From JBKPNX01 sp046732855 (GTDB lineage Bacteria > Pseudomonadota > Alphaproteobacteria > Geminicoccales > Geminicoccaceae), in NCBI GenBank assembly GCA_046732855.1, contig JBKPNX010000142.1, positions 1 to 50,756 on the forward strand: a stretch of 50,756 nt of DNA. The letters run 5' to 3'. A model generated the notes under the pieces. That model had not been told where the DNA came from and made no database searches. It was given only the letters and a program-made list of their open reading frames with translations. Every line of letters starts with the position of its first letter. Position 1 is the first letter of the stretch. The translations under genes were made by a program, and so were the position numbers. Positions 1 to 9,939 of this stretch are shown piece after piece.

Positions 1-69
1 TGCCAGGATGAGCGTCCGATCGTAATCGAGGTTAGCAGGACGATCGGGGAAAGAAGGCGCCTGCGGCAT
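1..69 (-). CDS. 5' end of a gene leaving the window; possible IS110-family transposase
   Basis: An ATG on the minus strand opens a 23-codon frame that is still open at the window edge. A strong ribosome binding site (GGAGG, 8 bases before the ATG) shows that this is a genuine gene start. The visible peptide contains ANLDYDRTLILA. From memory this resembles the N-terminus of one group of IS110-type transposases, whose next residues read roughly ALELSNKSW, but 23 residues cannot prove it. The gene is divergent from mscL with about 90 bases between them. If it is a transposase, an insertion next to mscL could relate to the disturbed mscL start. Confidence 0.45.
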   Translation of the reverse strand, partial: MPQAPSFPDRPANLDYDRTLILA

Positions 70-161
70 GATCACATCCTCCGGGCTTGCAGTGGCAGCC
101 GACAAGCTAACTTGCCCGCCAGCCCTCATGGGATCTGTTTCAGGAATTCAAAGAGTTCGCC

Positions 162-554
162 ATGCGCGGCAACGTGGTCGATCTGGCGGTCGGCCTGATC
201 ATCGGCGCCGCGTTCGGCGCGATCGTCAACTCGCTGGTCAATGACGTAGTCATGCCGCCGCTCGGGTTGATCATCGGCCAGGTCGACTTTTCCAATCTGT
301 TCATCAATCTGTCCGGCCAGGATTACCCCTCGCTGGCGGCCGCGCGGGCTGCCGGGGCGCCGGTGATTGCCTACGGCGCGTTCATCAACGCGGTGATCAA
401 CTTCATCATCGTCGCGCTCGCCATCTTCGTTCTGGTCAAAGGCATGAACCAGCTGCGCCGGCAGCAGTCGGAAGAGCCAGCAGAGCCGCCGGAGGCGCCG
501 CGCCAGGAAGTGCTGCTGCAGGAGATCCGCGACATCCTGAAGGCGCGCAGCTGA
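162..554 (+). CDS. mscL: Large-conductance mechanosensitive channel MscL (start disturbed)
   Basis: MscL is a homopentameric inner-membrane channel that opens under membrane tension and releases solutes during hypo-osmotic shock. The frame shows the conserved RGNVVDLAVG start of TM1, the periplasmic loop, a second hydrophobic segment (about residues 75-97) and the charged C-terminal helix ending QEIRDILKARS. The first in-frame ATG is at 162, but MscL proteins normally begin about nine residues earlier with an amphipathic helix. That helix is encoded upstream in frame (CTG at 135, reading LFQEFKEFA). It would join the ATG at 128 only if one base near 134 were removed, giving MGLFQEFKEFA. So either a non-ATG start is used, there is a one-base insertion, or there is a sequencing error. 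The rest is a normal length. Confidence 0.9.
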   Translation: MRGNVVDLAVGLIIGAAFGAIVNSLVNDVVMPPLGLIIGQVDFSNLFINLSGQDYPSLAAARAAGAPVIAYGAFINAVINFIIVALAIFVLVKGMNQLRRQQSEEPAEPPEAPRQEVLLQEIRDILKARS

Positions 555-871
555 GCCGCGCCGTGTTATCGGCGGAGCAGCGGTCCGCGACCCCCGCGCG
601 CCTCCCCTAAGCAGGTTCGCCCACGGCTTCGATGCTGCCGGAGAATTTTGACCCTCGGTCGAACAGGCGACCGCAGACGAGCGACGACAGGCCTGGCACG
701 ACGTGTTCCTAATCCTGCACCGGCCTGGTTGCCCGCGGGGTCGCATGCATCCCGAGATCTTGACCAACGACGAACTTCAAGTGGCGAAGGTCAGATTCAA
801 GGAATGGCGGGCGGCGCGGCCCGACCGCGCCGCCGGGGCTCCCCGTGCTGCGCGCGCGAGAATCTGCGCGG
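555..871. other. Intergenic, no gene seen
   Basis: This gap lies between the convergent ends of mscL and the serine hydrolase gene. Open frames on both strands lack ribosome binding sites and recognisable protein features. I see no clear terminator hairpin with a T-run. Confidence 0.5.
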
Positions 872-2068
872 CTACGCCGCCTGGCGCGAGGACAGGCCGT
901 CGTAGACCGCGGTCTCGAACTCGAGATAGCCGCCGACCGAGGTCGGATCGGCGAACGGAAAGACCTGGGTCGCCCAGAAGCCGCCGATGCTGTTCTTGCG
1001 ATCGATCCAGTAGTAAAGATTGGGCAGGCCCGCCCAGGCGAGGGATCCCGCGGGGCGGCCGGTCGGCGCATCCTCGTCGTTGATCATAAAGGTCAATGCC
1101 CAGGACTTGGGCATGCCGGGGAAGAACTCCGCATAGTTGGACAGCGTCGGGATCACGCCGGGCAGGCCCTTGATCTTCATGCGCCCGAGATTGTTCTTCT
1201 CCGCCGCGAGCACGGTTTCCTGCTTCAGGACGCGCCCGTGCGGCCCGGCGCCGTCGTTCAGCCACATGCGGATGAACCGACAGTAGTCCCCCACGGTCGA
1301 GTAGAGCGCGTGGCCGCCCATGTGGACTTCCGGGTCCTGCGGCAGCTCGAAGTCGGCCATCGGCGTCAGCGAGCCGTCGGCCTCGCGCTGATGCATCCCC
1401 GCCAGGCGCGAGCGCATGTCCTCCGTCAGCTTGAAGGCGCTGCTTTCCATTCCGAGCGGCGCGAAGATCCGCTCCTCCATGATCTCGCCCAGTCGCCTGC
1501 CGGTGATGCCTTCAACGACCTGACCGACCCAGTCGATGTTCGAACCGTATTCCCACTCGTCCCCGGGATCGAACAGCAGCGGCGTGTTGAGCGCCGCCTT
1601 CGATGCCGTGAGCACGCTCGGTTGCCCGTGCTCCTGGGCGAGGCGGTTGTAATTCTCGTTGAAGAAGTCGTAGCCGAAGCCCGCGGTGTGCAGCAGCAGC
1701 ATCCTCGTGGTGACGTCGCGCCTGGGCGGGCGCAACCGAGGTTGGCCCTGGCGGTCGAAGCCCTCCAGGACCTGCAGCTTGCCGATCTCGGGAGCGTAGG
1801 TCTTGGCCGGCGCGTCGAGATCGAGCCTGCCGTCCTCGACGAGCTGCAGCGCCGCCGTGCCGGTGATCGCCTTGGTCGTCGAGAAGATGGCGAAGACGGT
1901 GTCGGTGGTCATGTCAGCGTCCCGACCGAGCACGCGCTTGCCGGCGGCGCCTTCGTAGATGTTCGCGTTACGATCGGTCGCCATCGCGACCACGCCGGGC
2001 ACGCGCGGACTCCCGGAGGTCACCTTGCGCAAAATGGCATCGACGGAACTCTGCAGACTGTCAGTCAT
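872..2068 (-). CDS. Serine hydrolase, class C beta-lactamase / esterase EstB-like family
   Basis: The protein has 398 residues with the beta-lactamase (PF00144) fold. The catalytic motif STTK at 63-66 supplies the nucleophile Ser and general base Lys. The second motif YGSN is at 174-177, and HTAG near 127 is typical of the esterase/D-aminopeptidase members. Such enzymes hydrolyse esters, amides or beta-lactams; the substrate here cannot be told. The start at 2068 is preferred because GTGGAG precedes it by about 5 bases; a longer frame to 2164 has a non-conserved arginine-rich N-terminus. I see no clear signal peptide, so a cytoplasmic esterase is more likely than a periplasmic AmpC. It stands alone on its strand. 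Confidence 0.9.
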   Translation of the reverse strand: MTDSLQSSVDAILRKVTSGSPRVPGVVAMATDRNANIYEGAAGKRVLGRDADMTTDTVFAIFSTTKAITGTAALQLVEDGRLDLDAPAKTYAPEIGKLQVLEGFDRQGQPRLRPPRRDVTTRMLLLHTAGFGYDFFNENYNRLAQEHGQPSVLTASKAALNTPLLFDPGDEWEYGSNIDWVGQVVEGITGRRLGEIMEERIFAPLGMESSAFKLTEDMRSRLAGMHQREADGSLTPMADFELPQDPEVHMGGHALYSTVGDYCRFIRMWLNDGAGPHGRVLKQETVLAAEKNNLGRMKIKGLPGVIPTLSNYAEFFPGMPKSWALTFMINDEDAPTGRPAGSLAWAGLPNLYYWIDRKNSIGGFWATQVFPFADPTSVGGYLEFETAVYDGLSSRQAA

Positions 2069-2519
2069 GGTTCTCCACTCCCCGATTTGTGCTTGCCCGC
2101 TCTCTTCCGCCCGGGCGCGTCGAGAAACCGGTAGTGCGACCCACCTGTGGTCGAGTTCGTACACGGACGGGAGTATGGGTCACCGGGCATTGGCGACAAG
2201 AGCATACCAAGCATAGACCGCCAGTCGGTTCGCCATCCGGCTCTATCGCCGACACCGGCGCGCTTCTGAATGGTCTCAGAATCCTGAATGGTCGCAGAAT
2301 GCCCAAGTCGATCGTGTGAATACGCGAGCCGCGAGAGGGTGCCCCTGCAGGAGCCGTGCGCGTCGCCGCGAGGCCTGCCGTTTAAGTCGAACAGCGCCCC
2401 GCAGCGGCGGTCAGCGGATGGCTGGATCCTGGCTGGGATGCGCCAACCGCACGCTGAGCCGCGCCACGATTACGATCGCGCACCGTCCAGACGGGAGGGC
2501 TCGATAAGGCGCCTGGTGA
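2069..2519. other. Intergenic, no gene; short tandem repeat inside
   Basis: There is no credible gene between the two minus-strand genes. The only structure noticed is a 17-base sequence present twice with an 18-base period at 2266-2300, listed separately. The promoter of the hydrolase gene should lie at the low-coordinate end of this gap, but I could not assign boxes. Confidence 0.5.
2266..2300. repeat. 17-bp direct tandem repeat, 2 copies
   Basis: CTGAATGGTCTCAGAAT at 2266-2282 is repeated as CTGAATGGTCGCAGAAT at 2284-2300, with one mismatch and one base between copies. A two-copy tandem motif upstream of a gene may be a protein binding site or simply a slippage product. Confidence 0.6.
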
Positions 2520-3593
<1,074 letters not shown>

Positions 3594-3745
3594 GGTGCAC
3601 GCCCATCCCGTTCGAGTTGTTGCCCCGAGTACCCTGCCGCGCGCTGCGCCGCGCTCCTTGCTCCCCGGCTCTGTTGCAGCCCGCCCCGTCGACCTGATTT
3701 GCGCCGATCATGGCGCGTCTTGGTCCAATCATCAAGCACATGCGT

Positions 3746-4819
3746 TCAAGCCGCCATCGCCTCGAGGTCGGCGCGCCCGAGGCCGACCTGCACGCCCGAT
3801 GCGATGATCTGGTCCCACGTGGTCGCATCGACCGGAATGCCGCTCGCGAGGCGCTCGGCGCGCGTGCGCCGCTCCGGCTCGCCCGGCAGCAGCACCTCGC
3901 CGCCAGGCGCCCGCGGCCGCGCGCCCTTGACGAACTCGACGTAGCGGCGGATCTCGCCGCCGATTGCGCCGGCATCGGCGTACGCGTCCGGCGCGATCAC
4001 GATCGACAGCATGCTGCTGGAAAACCGCGCGGCCCCCTCCGGCGGCCGGCTGCAGCCGCCGCCGGTCAGGCCGCCTGCCAGCAGATCGACCAGCAGCCAG
4101 AGCGCGCCGCCCTTGTGCCCGCTGGTGGCGCCGCCGAACGGCACCAGATTGCCGGGCGGATCGGTGTACAGCTGGCTCGGGTCGGTGGTCGGCTGGCCCG
4201 CGGCATCGAGCAGGCAGTCGGGCGGGATCGCGACGCCCTTGTTGCGCGCCACCCTGACCTTGCCCTCGGCGATCGCGGACGTGGCAAAATCCAGCACCAC
4301 CGGGCCGCTGCCCTCGACCGGAATGCCCATGGCGATCGGATTGGTGGTGCCGCGGCCATCGCGCCCGCCGTGGGGCACGACGCGGAGCGGAATGCCGGTC
4401 GCGTTGACGAAGTGCAGCGAACAGAGGCCGGCGGCGGCCGCCATCTCGGCCCAGTCGCCAAGCCGCCCGAGGTGGGCCGAGTGGCGCAGCGCCGCCATGC
4501 CGATGCCATGTCGCCGCGCCTTGTCGATCGCGGCCTGCACCGCCTGCTCGCCGACGATCTGGCCGTAGCCGAAGTGGCCATCGAGCACGGTGACGGCCTC
4601 GGTCTCCCGCACCACCTCGACGTTCTGGTTGGGCACGATCGTGCCGTCCCGCACCTGTCCGACGTACTGCGGGACGCGGATCACGCCATGCGAGTCGTGC
4701 CCGGCGAGATTGGCGCCGACCAGCTTCTGCGCGACCTTGTCGGCCTCGTCCCTGGAGGAGCCGGCGGCCGCGAGAATCCTGGCCGCAAGAGGGCGGAGCC
4801 GGTCTGCCGCGATCTGCAT
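3746..4819 (-). CDS. Ldh2/MDH2-family NAD(P)-dependent oxidoreductase
   Basis: This 357-residue protein belongs to the malate/L-lactate/ureidoglycolate/sulfolactate dehydrogenase family (PF02615), which is unrelated to classical LDH. The family motif GHDSHGVIRVPQY carries the catalytic His near residue 43. The segments LRHSAHLGRLGDWAE and NPIAMGIP and the signature TSGHKGGALWLLVDLLAGGL are all present. It oxidises a 2-hydroxyacid to the 2-oxoacid with NAD(P), but the substrate cannot be read from sequence. The gene lies 16 bases downstream of the MDR oxidoreductase gene on the same strand, so the two are probably cotranscribed. Confidence 0.92.
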   Translation of the reverse strand: MQIAADRLRPLAARILAAAGSSRDEADKVAQKLVGANLAGHDSHGVIRVPQYVGQVRDGTIVPNQNVEVVRETEAVTVLDGHFGYGQIVGEQAVQAAIDKARRHGIGMAALRHSAHLGRLGDWAEMAAAAGLCSLHFVNATGIPLRVVPHGGRDGRGTTNPIAMGIPVEGSGPVVLDFATSAIAEGKVRVARNKGVAIPPDCLLDAAGQPTTDPSQLYTDPPGNLVPFGGATSGHKGGALWLLVDLLAGGLTGGGCSRPPEGAARFSSSMLSIVIAPDAYADAGAIGGEIRRYVEFVKGARPRAPGGEVLLPGEPERRTRAERLASGIPVDATTWDQIIASGVQVGLGRADLEAMAA

Positions 4820-4835
4820 GGTGCTTCCCCTCAGT

Positions 4836-5858
4836 TCAAAGCGTCGGATCGGGCGCGACGCGCACCAGCAGCTTACCGAAGTTCGCGCCGTCCAAAAGAC
4901 CGATGAAGGCTGCGGGTGCGTTCTCCAGCCCCTGCCGGATATCCTCGCGGTAGCGAATGCGGCCGGTCTTGATCCATGCCCCGACCTCGCGCTCGAAGTC
5001 GCCGGGGTCGAAATCCCAGACGATGAAACCGCGCACGGTCAGACGCCGGACCAACGTGCGGCGCAGCAGCAGCGGCGTGCGATCCGGCCCGGGCGGCAGC
5101 TCTGTCGCGTTGTACCAGGCGATCAGGCCGCACACCGGCACGCGCGCGAAGTCATTGAACAGCGGCAGCACCGTCTCGAACACGCGGCCGCCGACGTTCT
5201 CCCAGTAGATGTCGATGCCGTCGGGGCAGGCGGCGCGCAGCGCATCCTCGAAGTCAGGCGCGCGGTGATCGAGACAGGCCTCGAAGCCGAGCTCGCCGGT
5301 GACGTAGGCGCACTTGTCCGCAGAACCGGCGATGCCGACCACGCGGCAACCTCTGATCGTGGCGATCTGGCCGACCATCGAGCCGACCGGGCCGGACGCC
5401 GCGGCCACCACCAGCGTTTCGCCCTCCTTGGGCCTCCCGATCTCGCGCAGGCCCACGTAGGCGGTCTGACCCGGCATGCCGAGCGCGCCCAGAGCGGTCG
5501 AGATCGGCGCGAGCTCGGGATCGATCCTGCGCGCCTCGCCCGCGCCGAACAGGGCGTACTCCTGCCAGCCGCCATAGCCGACCAGAAAGTCGCCGGGCGC
5601 GAAACCGGCAAGGTGAGACCGCACCACCTGGCCAACAATGCCGCCCTGCATGGTCTGCCCGATCTGCACCGGGTTGGCGTAGGACGGGGCGTCGCTCATG
5701 CGCCCGCGCATGTACGGGTCGAGCGACAAATAGATGGTGCGACACAGGACCTGGTCGGGGCCCGGCTCCGGCACCGGCGCCTCCTCCAGGCGGAAGTTGG
5801 CTGCAGACGGTCGACCTTGCGGCCGTGAGGCCAGAACGATTCGACGGTTGACTGCCAT
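4836..5858 (-). CDS. NADP-dependent MDR oxidoreductase (CurA / leukotriene B4 dehydrogenase-like)
   Basis: This zinc-independent medium-chain reductase has 340 residues. The N-terminal motif LSLDPYMRGRMSD and the nucleotide-binding segment AASGPVGSMVGQIA mark the CurA/PTGR family, which reduces the carbon-carbon double bond of alpha,beta-unsaturated ketones and aldehydes. The acceptor-side motif YWENVGG is present. The start at 5858 (MAVNRRIVL) is supported by GGGAGG 7 bases upstream; an open extension to 6104 is not conserved. It probably forms an operon with the Ldh2-type gene. Confidence 0.93.
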   Translation of the reverse strand: MAVNRRIVLASRPQGRPSAANFRLEEAPVPEPGPDQVLCRTIYLSLDPYMRGRMSDAPSYANPVQIGQTMQGGIVGQVVRSHLAGFAPGDFLVGYGGWQEYALFGAGEARRIDPELAPISTALGALGMPGQTAYVGLREIGRPKEGETLVVAAASGPVGSMVGQIATIRGCRVVGIAGSADKCAYVTGELGFEACLDHRAPDFEDALRAACPDGIDIYWENVGGRVFETVLPLFNDFARVPVCGLIAWYNATELPPGPDRTPLLLRRTLVRRLTVRGFIVWDFDPGDFEREVGAWIKTGRIRYREDIRQGLENAPAAFIGLLDGANFGKLLVRVAPDPTL

Positions 5859-6121
5859 GCGTCTGCCTCCCGGCGCCATCGCGCCGCGCGTTTGATGTGC
5901 CGCTTGCTGTGGCGGGCTGAGATGGGGCGCCCACGGCGTGGTCACCGCATCCCGCCTGTCCCTAGACCCGAACGCTTGGTTCTGAGGCGACCGGTCTCGC
6001 GCCGCCGATTGTGGTTTACTAGGCGATCGCCGGGCGGGCGGGAAGTCCTGCGGTCGTGCGCGCGGCCGGTTTTGCGCTATGACCTCCCGGACGAATGCAA
6101 GCAACGAGGGATGGCACGCTC

Positions 6122-7045
6122 ATGGAAACGCGACGCATCGGCGCGCTCGAGGTCTCGCTGGTCGGGCTCGGCTGCAACAACTTCGGCGGTCGCCTCGATG
6201 CCGCCGCCACCGCCCGCGTTGTGCATGCGGCGCTCGACGCCGGCATCAATTTCCTCGACACCGCCGACATCTACGGCGGCACCAAGAGCGAGGAGTACCT
6301 CGGGCGTGCGCTCGCGGGGCGCCGGGATCAGGTGGTGCTCGCGACCAAGTTCGGCATGGCGGTCGACGAGCAGCGACGCGGCGCGAGGCCCGAATACGTG
6401 CGCCGTGCGCTCGAGGACAGCCTCCGCCGGCTGAACACCGAGCGCGTCGACCTCTACCAGCTCCACCAGCCCGATCCGGAGGTGCCGATCGCGGACACGC
6501 TCGCGGCGCTGGACGAGCTGGTCAAGGCCGGCAAGGTGCGCGAGATCGGCTGCTCGAACTTCTCGGGCGCGCAGCTCCGGGAGGCGCATGCGGAGGCCCG
6601 TCCGGGCGCGGCCCGGTTCGTCTCGGTGCAGAACGAATACAGCCTCCTGCAGCGCGAACCGGAGCGCGAGGTGCTGGCCGAGTGTGAGCGCCTTGAGCTG
6701 GCCTTCATCCCGTATTTCCCGCTGGCCAGCGGCCTTCTCACCGGCAAATACCGGCGCGGCCGCCCGGCGCCTAAGGGCACCCGGCTCGCGGAGGGGCGGT
6801 TCGCAGACCTGCTCGCGGAGCGCAATCTCGCCCTGGTCGAGGCGCTCACGGCGTTTGCTGCGGCGCGCCGCCATAGCCTGCTCGAGCTCGCGATCTCCTG
6901 GCCCCTGTCGCGCCCGGCGGTGGCCTCGGTCATCGCCGGGGCGACCTCGCCCGAGCAGGTGGCGCTGAACGCGCGCGCTGCCGGCTGGCGGCTCACTCCG
7001 GCCGAGCTCGGCGAGGTCGACGCGATTCTCGCGCGCTACGGCTGA
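6122..7045 (+). CDS. Aldo/keto reductase
   Basis: This NADPH-dependent TIM-barrel reductase has 307 residues. The catalytic tetrad is visible: Asp and Tyr in FLDTADIYGG, Lys in LATKFG and His in LYQLHQPD. The C-terminal cofactor segment is VIAGATSPEQV. It resembles the YhdN/IolS-like branch of bacterial AKRs; the substrate is unknown. The start at 6122 (METRRIGALEVS) matches family N-termini; an in-frame ATG at 6095 is possible but adds nine atypical residues. It is divergent from the MDR gene. Confidence 0.93.
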   Translation: METRRIGALEVSLVGLGCNNFGGRLDAAATARVVHAALDAGINFLDTADIYGGTKSEEYLGRALAGRRDQVVLATKFGMAVDEQRRGARPEYVRRALEDSLRRLNTERVDLYQLHQPDPEVPIADTLAALDELVKAGKVREIGCSNFSGAQLREAHAEARPGAARFVSVQNEYSLLQREPEREVLAECERLELAFIPYFPLASGLLTGKYRRGRPAPKGTRLAEGRFADLLAERNLALVEALTAFAAARRHSLLELAISWPLSRPAVASVIAGATSPEQVALNARAAGWRLTPAELGEVDAILARYG

Positions 7046-7122
7046 GCGATCAGGTCCGGGCCCGGCGGGGAGGCGCCGCCGGCACTAAGGACAAGCGTGA
7101 TCGGAGGGAGGGGTCGCCGCCG

Positions 7123-8562
7123 TTAGGACGGGCGCGGCCGGAAGGCGTCGTTGGCGAGACGGACCGGTTGGCCGAGCAGGCCGTGCGGCCGCCAGATCAG
7201 GACCGCGGCGAGCACGGCGAAGGTCGCGACGTCCCGATAGGCGAGATTGAGGTACCCGGCCCAGAAGATCTCGAGCGCCCCGATCAGGACGCCGCCCAGC
7301 ATCGCGCCCGGGACCGAGCCGATGCCGCCGACGATCGCCGCGGTCAACGCCTTGAAGCCGAGCAGGAAGCCTTCGTGGAAGCTGACGCCGCCATAACGCA
7401 GCAGCACCACGAAGCCGGCGATCGCGGCGTAGGCCGAGCCGAGCGCGAAGGTCAGGGCCACCGTGCGCTCGACATTGACGCCGCACAGCGCCGCCATGGC
7501 CACGTCATCGGCGCAGGCCCGCACGGCGCGGCCGAAGCGCGTCCGGGCGATCACCAGCCACAGCCCGGCGTACAGAGTGGCCGCGAGGGCGATCACGATG
7601 ATCTGCGAGCTGTTGATCGTGAGCGCGAACCCCGGTGCGGCGCTCAGCTGATGCGCGCCCGAGAACACCGGCTGCACCCACCGGTCGTCGGCGCCCTGCA
7701 GCAGGCGGAGCGCCTCCTGGAGGAAAATCGCGAGGCCAAGCGTCGCGATCAGCGGCGCCTGGGATGGCACTTCGCGGAGCGGCCGGAACACCAACCGCTC
7801 GGTCGCCAGCCCGTATACTGACCCGACGCCTGCAACCAGCGCCATCACGGCGAGCAGCGCGAGCGGCAGCGGTCCGAGCCCGAGCAGTGCCAGCGCGGTC
7901 ACCGCGATGAAGGTGATGTAGGCGCCGATGATCGCGATCGCGCCGAATGCGAGGTTGATTCGGTTAAGGATCCCGTAGACCAGGGTGTAGCCGATCGCGA
8001 GCAGGCCGTAGAGGCAGCCGAGCGTGAGCCCGTTGACCACGAGTTGCACGAAGTAGAGCAGATCACGTAACCACGCGTCTCCGCTTTCGGCCGCTCCGTC
8101 CTCAATGGCTCCCTGCGCCTCGTATAGGTCGAGCCAGTAGCGCCGCAGCATGAACACGGCGATCTCGGACAGCGCTCCCTCGCGGGCCGTCACCACCCCG
8201 GTCAGACGGAGCCGGTCGCGATCGAAGCCGCTGCCGCCGAAGCGGCACGAGATCCAGCTGCCATCGGTCGGTCCGTTCGCCCCGATCACCCGATATTCGA
8301 CCCGCACCGCGTCGGCGACCGTGGGGTCGGGCGCGCCGCGTCCGACTTCGATCTGTGCATTTTCGGCTTCGATCGCCGGGATCAGGCGCTCGCAGATCTT
8401 GAGTTGCTCGACGTCCGCTTCCGCGCATGCGGCGAGCGACCAGGCGAGGCCGAGCGCAGCCAGCACGCCGCACGCTTGCCGGCTCCGGCGCGCGGCGGCC
8501 AACGCCCGCCCTCGCACTCGCCAGCGCGCTGTTCGCGCCCGAGCCGCTCCCCGCCTGGACAT
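7123..8562 (-). CDS. LivH-like ABC transporter permease with an N-terminal lipoprotein-like domain
   Basis: Residues about 165-479 form a branched-chain amino acid/urea type (LivH/UrtB, PF02653) permease with many hydrophobic helices. The fingerprints are NGLTLGCLYGLLAIGYTLVYG at the start, the EAA-like loop with GFKALTAAIVGGIGSVPGA, and the tail IWRPHGLLG. An extra 160-residue N-terminus precedes it. It consists of a basic stretch, a hydrophobic segment at about 30-46 ending in a lipobox-like LAAC, and then a soluble domain with cysteines at 57 and 106. Ordinary LivH proteins have about 290-310 residues. No LivM, LivG, LivF or binding protein is next to it. The start is chosen at ATG 8562; the Shine-Dalgarno is weak (GCGGAA), and an extension to 8739 looks non-coding. 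Confidence 0.85.
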   Translation of the reverse strand: MSRRGAARARTARWRVRGRALAAARRSRQACGVLAALGLAWSLAACAEADVEQLKICERLIPAIEAENAQIEVGRGAPDPTVADAVRVEYRVIGANGPTDGSWISCRFGGSGFDRDRLRLTGVVTAREGALSEIAVFMLRRYWLDLYEAQGAIEDGAAESGDAWLRDLLYFVQLVVNGLTLGCLYGLLAIGYTLVYGILNRINLAFGAIAIIGAYITFIAVTALALLGLGPLPLALLAVMALVAGVGSVYGLATERLVFRPLREVPSQAPLIATLGLAIFLQEALRLLQGADDRWVQPVFSGAHQLSAAPGFALTINSSQIIVIALAATLYAGLWLVIARTRFGRAVRACADDVAMAALCGVNVERTVALTFALGSAYAAIAGFVVLLRYGGVSFHEGFLLGFKALTAAIVGGIGSVPGAMLGGVLIGALEIFWAGYLNLAYRDVATFAVLAAVLIWRPHGLLGQPVRLANDAFRPRPS

Positions 8563-8689
8563 TTCCGCAGGCTTAACATAGAGGGCGCGCCGTTGCCGCG
8601 TACCGATCGTCGCGGCGCCGCCGCGCGATCTGGATTCCCTCGGCAAGTCGTGAGATGGTGGTCGCCGGGTGCAGCGTAGGGGCGACGGC

Positions 8690-9256
8690 GTGGACGCACT
8701 GCACGTCCGCCCGGCGGGACCGAGTGATGCGGAGGCCATCGCCGGGGTTCAATCGCGCAGCTGGCAGGCGGCCTATCTCGGCATGCTGCCGAACGAGGTG
8801 CTGCTCGGGTTCGGCCAGGCCCAGGGCGCGACCTTCTGGCACCGCATCCTGGTGCGCGAAGACGCCGACGATTCGGTCCTGGTGGCCGAGCTCGCGGGCG
8901 ACGTGGTCGGATTCGTGTCGTGCGGTCCGATCCGCGATCGGATACCGGGCTACAGCGGCGAGTTCTATGCGCTGTACGTCCTGCCGGAAGCGCAGGGCTG
9001 CGGCATCGGCACTTCCCTGATCGCCCACGCCGCGCGCCGCCTGGTCCGCCGCCGCTGGCTGTCTGCGGCGGTGTGGGTGCTGGAGGACAACGGGTTCGGC
9101 CGGCGCTTCTACGAACGCCTGGGCGGCATCTCTCTCGGTATCGCCAAGACGCTCGCGTATCGCGGCACGAGCTATCCGGCGATCCGGGAGATGGCGTACG
9201 GCTGGCCCGATCTGCGCCGCGCGCGCTGGCTGGTCGACGAGCCGGACCGGCGCTGA
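8690..9256 (+). CDS. GNAT-family N-acetyltransferase
   Basis: This acetyl-CoA-dependent acyltransferase has 188 residues. The acetyl-CoA binding core is LYVLPEAQGCGIGTSLI (motif A, Q/R-x-x-G-x-G/A type), and motif B contains VLEDNGFGRRFYERLG. The N-terminus VRPAGPSDAEAIAGVQ is typical of the family. The start is taken as GTG 8690, with AGGGG 7-8 bases before it; GTG 8669 in the same frame is possible but has no good ribosome binding site. It is followed after one base by the lipoprotein gene, so the two are likely cotranslated. Its substrate is unknown. Confidence 0.88.
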   Translation: MDALHVRPAGPSDAEAIAGVQSRSWQAAYLGMLPNEVLLGFGQAQGATFWHRILVREDADDSVLVAELAGDVVGFVSCGPIRDRIPGYSGEFYALYVLPEAQGCGIGTSLIAHAARRLVRRRWLSAAVWVLEDNGFGRRFYERLGGISLGIAKTLAYRGTSYPAIREMAYGWPDLRRARWLVDEPDRR

Positions 9257-9257
9257 G

Positions 9258-9860
9258 ATGAGCGCGCGCTCAGCGCGCCGGCACGCGCCGGGCATCGCCG
9301 TGGTCCTCGCGTTGATGGCGTGTCACGGCGCGCCGGCAGCGCCGGGGATGGACACGCCGCCCGGGGTCGCGGCGATCCCCGCCATTCCGCCGGCGGCGGG
9401 GCCGGCGATCGCGCAGGAGCCGCAGCTGTGCACGGTCCTGGCAAACGTGGTGGCGAGCGAGCCCGCGGGCTTCGCGCCGTTGCGCGGCCGCCCGCTCGGC
9501 GCGGGGCAATGGCTCGGACGGACGACCCTGCCGGGGACTGAGCGCTGCACGATTGAAGGCGGGACGTGGCCGATGGCCCGCTACTCGTGCGACGGCGCGC
9601 CGCTTGCGGTGGACGAGCAGGATGGCGCTCGGGGCACGTTCGAGGCTTTCGCGGCCGACCTGGACCAGTGCCTGGACAGCCCGACCTGGTACCCGCGCAC
9701 CTGGCGGCGGGGCAGCGCCTTCGAGTTCGCCATGGGCGAGCGGCTCCAGGCGTGGACCGACCACAGCACCTCGCCGCCTTCCCAGGTCGTGCTCAAGGTG
9801 CAGCAGGATGCGGATGGCAGCGCCTACCGGGTGAAGCTCGACGTGCAGAGCGTGCCTTGA
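9258..9860 (+). CDS. Putative lipoprotein of unknown function
   Basis: This 200-residue protein starts one base after the acetyltransferase stop codon, which suggests translational coupling. The N-terminus is basic, then hydrophobic (GIAVVLALMAC), with a lipobox-like LMAC, so export and lipid attachment are likely. The mature part is Pro/Ala-rich to about residue 55. It then forms a compact domain with cysteines at LCTVLAN, ERCTIEGG, YSCDG and DQCLDS, which could form disulfides. I recognise no family. Confidence 0.8.
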   Translation: MSARSARRHAPGIAVVLALMACHGAPAAPGMDTPPGVAAIPAIPPAAGPAIAQEPQLCTVLANVVASEPAGFAPLRGRPLGAGQWLGRTTLPGTERCTIEGGTWPMARYSCDGAPLAVDEQDGARGTFEAFAADLDQCLDSPTWYPRTWRRGSAFEFAMGERLQAWTDHSTSPPSQVVLKVQQDADGSAYRVKLDVQSVP

Positions 9861-9912
9861 TGAGCCGCTCCAGCGGCCCGGTGCGCGTATGACCTGATCC
9901 CTGGCAAGAATA

Positions 9913-9939
9913 GCGCGCCAGGCAGCCGACCAGGCGCGC
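9913..9939. terminator. Possible stem-loop after the lipoprotein gene
   Basis: GCGCGCC at 9913-9919 pairs with GGCGCGC at 9933-9939 across a 13-base loop. Outside it, AATAGCG and CGCTATT form a wider inverted pair. It lies about 50 bases after the stop codon. There is no T-run, so intrinsic termination is uncertain. Confidence 0.3.

Noticed and set aside
703..1083. Small plus-strand gene after mscL
   Set aside because: No Shine-Dalgarno, and most of it is antisense to the serine hydrolase C-terminus.
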